DNA from: Paracoccaceae bacterium
Lineage (GTDB): Bacteria; Pseudomonadota; Alphaproteobacteria; Rhodobacterales; Rhodobacteraceae
DNA length: 6,661 nucleotides
Direction of reading: 5' to 3'
NCBI GenBank assembly: GCA_026709725.1
Contig: JAPOSK010000443.1
Location: 1 to 6,661, forward strand
The position numbers and the translations under genes were made by a program. Of this stretch, positions 5,438-6,661 are shown piece after piece (positions within the stretch are counted from its first letter, which is position 1; each line of letters starts with the position of its first letter). The notes under the pieces are model-generated. The model had not been told where the DNA came from and searched no databases. It saw nothing but the letters and a program-made list of their open reading frames with translations.

Positions 5438-6273
5438 CAGTATTTCCGGAGGATTGAATCGACCATGCGGACAGGCAAAAACCGCTTGAACCCGCGCATC
5501 GCAATCGTCGGCACCGTCACGGGATAGTGGGTTCTGGGTCGTGGAGACTCCAAGGCATGAATGACACACCTGGTCACTGCTTCAGGCATCAGTTCAAACC
5601 TGTCTTTTGTGATCTCATCATCAAAAAGGCGTGGAATCAGCTGTGATTCATAGAAGCTCCGGAGGTGGGAGTTTTGCCAATCAATCCACTTGTCAAAATG
5701 CGGTCGTGAATTCACCCGGATACGTGTCTTTATCGGACCAGGCTGCACCAGGCTGACATGGACTCCCGATCCTGCCAGCTCCAGCCGCAATGCATCCGTC
5801 ATCCCCTCAAGGGCATATTTTGTGGCCGTATACGCTCCGCGCCACGCCAGAGCCACAAAACCGAGAATGGAAGAGTTCTGAACAATTCGCCCGTGCCCCT
5901 GCCCGCGCATGGCAGGAATCGCCAGTCGGGTCAACGTATGACAGCCAAACAGATTCACTTCAAAGAGCGCCCGGATGGCATCTGTCGGCACATCTTCCAG
6001 GGCACCGACCTGCATGTAGGCTCCATTATTGAAGAGGGCATCAATCCGACCACCTGTCCGGTCAAGCACCTCACTGAACGCTGCCTCAATGCTGGCATCA
6101 TCAGAGAGATCAAGGGGGAAACTTTCCAGCCCTTCGGCCCCCAGACGCTGGCAATCTTCCGGCTTGCGGCAGGTTGCAAACACCCGCCAGCCCCTGTGCA
6201 GCAGTGTCCTGGCTGCATCATAGCCGATCCCTGAAGATGACCCTGTAATCAGGATTGACCGATTGGCACTCAT
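5437..6273 (-). CDS. short-chain dehydrogenase/reductase (SDR)
   Basis: This is a classical SDR of 278 residues, an NAD(P)-dependent oxidoreductase of unknown substrate. Visible landmarks are the cofactor motif TGSSSGIG (10-17); Arg-36, which with the basic region may favour NADP; LDLSD (54-58); NNGAY (82-86), a variant of the usual NNAG; Asn-107 of the catalytic tetrad; Ser-135; and YTATK (Tyr-148, Lys-152), followed by QPGPIKT (177-183). The extended C-terminal part (190-278) is typical of the longer SDRs acting on lipids or steroids. AGGA (6279-6282), 5 bases before the ATG, supports the start. It is the first clear gene of the unit that continues through the HIG1-type protein, adenosyltransferase and ETF. 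Its role in lipid or CoA-linked metabolism is inferred from context only. Confidence 0.92.
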   Translation of the reverse strand: MSANRSILITGSSSGIGYDAARTLLHRGWRVFATCRKPEDCQRLGAEGLESFPLDLSDDASIEAAFSEVLDRTGGRIDALFNNGAYMQVGALEDVPTDAIRALFEVNLFGCHTLTRLAIPAMRGQGHGRIVQNSSILGFVALAWRGAYTATKYALEGMTDALRLELAGSGVHVSLVQPGPIKTRIRVNSRPHFDKWIDWQNSHLRSFYESQLIPRLFDDEITKDRFELMPEAVTRCVIHALESPRPRTHYPVTVPTIAMRGFKRFLPVRMVDSILRKY

Positions 6274-6549
6274 TGGTGTCCTGTCTGTTCACAATCGCGG
6301 CTGGCCTGCGCACAGGGCACTATGCCACAGGCACCAGAATCACAATCAATGCAATGCCCGCAGACACAGCACCAAAAACGCAATGATTTCCGCCAAGCCC
6401 TGGAGATGTTCGGAATCACTTCTTCCGCAGGACTGTGCGCCGAATCACCATCACCGGACAAAAACCGTGCGCAATGATACCCAACAGAGGCTTATCCATC
6501 CCCACTTCCAGTCTGAGGTGCAACGGCCAAGGGTTACCCGGAGGGCTCC
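6274..6549. other. upstream region of the SDR-to-etfA unit, no firm gene
   Basis: No ORF here resembles a known protein. Open frames on the minus strand (including one ending as ATGA on the SDR start, from 6461) and on the plus strand (6322-6477, 51 codons, weak ribosome site) overlap each other and appear to be chance. A promoter for the SDR gene should lie here; TTGATT with CATAGT in front of it on the minus strand is the best match, but the spacing (19) is long and the fit poor. The region also holds the hairpin at 6384-6418 described separately. Confidence 0.4.
6320..6499 (-). pseudogene. possible small membrane-protein ORF interrupted by an in-frame TGA
   Basis: An ATG at 6499 preceded by GGAAG (6505-6509) opens a frame that reads MDKPLLGIIAHGF... 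for 27 codons to a TGA at 6418-6416. The same frame then continues for 31 codons to a TAG at 6322-6320, ending in a strongly hydrophobic tail (FGAVSAGIALIVILVPVA) that looks like a membrane segment. If the TGA were a mutated TGG, the intact product would be 59 residues with two hydrophobic stretches. No homologue is recognised. The TGA opens an imperfect hairpin (6384-6418). Chance is a serious alternative, since the frame is short and the region has other overlapping ORFs. Confidence 0.2.
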
Positions 6550-6661
6550 ATGGCGAGTTCTTCACGGGAGCCCCTGCGGGCCCATGCCAGCACTCTGCCA
6601 TTCACCCACCCGCTCCGCCCGCACCTCCAAGAGGTTGCGCGCCTCCCGCCCGCAGGCGATG
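6550..6661 (+). CDS. possible 5' end of a plus-strand gene running off the window
   Basis: ATG at 6550 is preceded by GGAGG (6540-6544) at 5 bases, one of the best ribosome sites in the window, and the frame is open for the remaining 37 codons. The product starts MASSSREPLRAHASTLPF and continues through HPLRPHLQEVARL; it has no signal peptide and no motif I recognise. If real, it is divergent from the SDR gene with about 276 bp between them. The alternative is a minus-strand gene whose last 32 codons, in a frame with high G+C at third positions, end with a TGA at 6564-6562. The two readings overlap and I cannot separate them from this short stretch. Confidence 0.3.
   Translation, partial: MASSSREPLRAHASTLPFTHPLRPHLQEVARLPPAGD

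Noticed and set aside
5438..5569. 44-residue N-terminal extension of the HIG1-type protein
   Set aside because: It overlaps the SDR coding sequence and is not HIG1-like; the internal ATG at 5437 overlapping the SDR stop is the natural start.
6270..6461. 63-residue Cys-rich minus-strand ORF ending as ATGA on the SDR start
   Set aside because: Although the overlap mimics coupling, the product resembles no family, lacks a clear ribosome site and competes with other equally weak frames in the same stretch.

Overview
The window looks like a piece of chromosome from a moderately GC-rich alphaproteobacterium, judged from protein content only. The minus-strand cluster SDR oxidoreductase, HIG1-type small membrane protein, PduO-type cobalamin adenosyltransferase, etfB, etfA is an arrangement I associate with Rhodospirillales-like and related alphaproteobacteria. 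There are no rRNA or tRNA genes, insertion sequences, integrases or CRISPR arrays. Most of the window is ordinary metabolic chromosome, and I see no new multi-gene system.

Layout from left to right. Positions 1-596 hold no convincing protein gene but are dense in inverted repeats: a perfect 20-bp palindrome at the edge, several imperfect hairpins, and a perfect 14-bp stem-loop just past the first gene's stop codon. Positions 597-1607 (minus) encode an exported iron(III)-binding protein of the FutA/IdiA type, without its permease or ATPase nearby. The divergent intergenic region 1608-1761 carries a 25-bp inverted repeat that fits the E. coli IscR type 1 (Fe-S regulator) consensus at 23 of 25 positions, by my hand comparison from memory. 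Positions 1762-2799 (plus) encode a ketopantoate-reductase-like Rossmann protein with a changed active site. It converges on etfA.

Positions 6273 down to 2834 (minus) form one probable transcription unit. The SDR and the HIG1 protein overlap by 1 base (TGATG), the HIG1 protein and the adenosyltransferase are 6 bp apart, there is a 124-bp gap with a plausible internal promoter, and etfB and etfA overlap by 4 bases (ATGA). Electron transfer flavoprotein carries electrons from acyl-CoA dehydrogenases to ETF:ubiquinone oxidoreductase. The adenosyltransferase makes adenosylcobalamin, used for example by methylmalonyl-CoA mutase. The unit therefore fits fatty-acid, branched-chain and propionyl-CoA oxidation feeding the respiratory chain; the HIG1 protein may sit near respiratory complexes (inference).

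Positions 6274-6661 are a poorly resolved upstream region. They contain a possible degenerate small membrane-protein ORF with an in-frame TGA, and a possible plus-strand gene starting at 6550 behind a strong ribosome binding site and running off the edge.

The observations most worth a second look are the IscR-like operator in front of the iron-binding protein, the stem-loop-rich noncoding stretch at the left, and the altered catalytic motif of the reductase-like protein.
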